NCBI GenBank assembly: GCA_037176705.1
Contig: CM073886.1
Span: 25,963,501 to 26,027,500 of the forward strand
Origin: Molossus alvarezi
Lineage: Eukaryota > Chordata > Mammalia > Chiroptera > Molossidae
Reading direction: 5' to 3'
DNA length: 64,000 nt
Shown here: positions 63,764 through 64,000 of the stretch, one piece after another
How positions within the stretch are numbered: the first letter of the stretch is position 1
Layout: every line of letters starts with the position of its first letter
Notes under the pieces: generated by a model
The model's input: only the letters and a program-made list of their open reading frames with translations
Told to the model about the DNA's origin: nothing
Database searches by the model: none
Made by a program: the position numbers and the translations under genes

Positions 63764-64000
63764 CTAGAGAAACATGGGATGAACAGCACTGAAAGTTCCA
63801 TACAGGACACTTCTGCAACAAAGCTCTCTGTGCAACAAGAGATTGCTTTAGTAAATCCAGCAGAAATCCCTGGAATTACTGGCTCTGAAGCATTAGAGTG
63901 ATGAGCCAAGAAAAGGGAGTTGGATAATGGACTAACACACTCCCAAGGCTGAGAACTTTGGAGGTCATTCGTGGGAAGCGCAGGTGAGTAAACACCAGGT
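63764..64000 (-). other. PDXDC1: PDXDC1 last intron (partial)
   Basis: No further PDXDC1 exon could be recognised before the window ends. Confidence 0.6.

Overview
This window is nuclear DNA from a mammal, most likely a bat (Chiroptera). The main clue is a dense population of tRNA-derived SINEs of the Ves type: I count about 64 copies or fragments, roughly one per kb. They have tRNA-like heads with A- and B-box promoters, CT-rich middles and A-rich tails, and many have clear target-site duplications (TSDs). The bat family cannot be fixed from sequence alone. Older repeats common to mammals (MIR, L2, L1M, MER20-like hAT elements, a Tigger-like element) fill much of the rest.

Three protein-coding genes are recognisable, in the arrangement known from human 16p13.11 (PDXDC1, NTAN1, RRN3), read here in the opposite direction. 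(1) RRN3, plus strand, 18 coding exons from 10942 to 41725, encodes the 651-residue RNA polymerase I initiation factor TIF-IA. It has a CpG-island promoter at about 10690-11080 and a 3' UTR to about 43365. (2) NTAN1, plus strand, 10 coding exons from 45942 to 61168, encodes the 310-residue N-terminal asparagine amidohydrolase. Its CpG island carries three evenly spaced ZNF143/STAF-like motifs. (3) PDXDC1, minus strand, is represented only by its last coding exon (63504-63763) and 3' UTR. The NTAN1 and PDXDC1 3' ends converge with about 0.6 kb between their poly(A) signals.

Layout: 1-10.7 kb is intergenic or unassigned DNA with an RPL21 processed pseudogene (751-1338, minus) and many SINEs. 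10.7-43.4 kb is RRN3, with SINE-rich introns. 43.4-45.7 kb is the RRN3-NTAN1 spacer. 45.7-61.3 kb is NTAN1, with a 6.7-kb first intron. 61.3-64 kb is the NTAN1/PDXDC1 3' junction and PDXDC1 3' UTR, which is free of SINEs.

The three genes act in separate pathways: rRNA transcription, N-degron protein turnover, and a PLP-dependent decarboxylase-like protein. They are linked by conserved synteny, not an operon. I found no undescribed multi-gene system. The items most worth a second look are the triple ZNF143-like promoter array, a perfect 33-bp palindrome inside a SINE, other inverted SINE pairs, a shifted RRN3 C-terminus, a SINE tail next to the RRN3 exon 13 acceptor, and an unidentified GC-rich coding-like segment in an NTAN1 intron.
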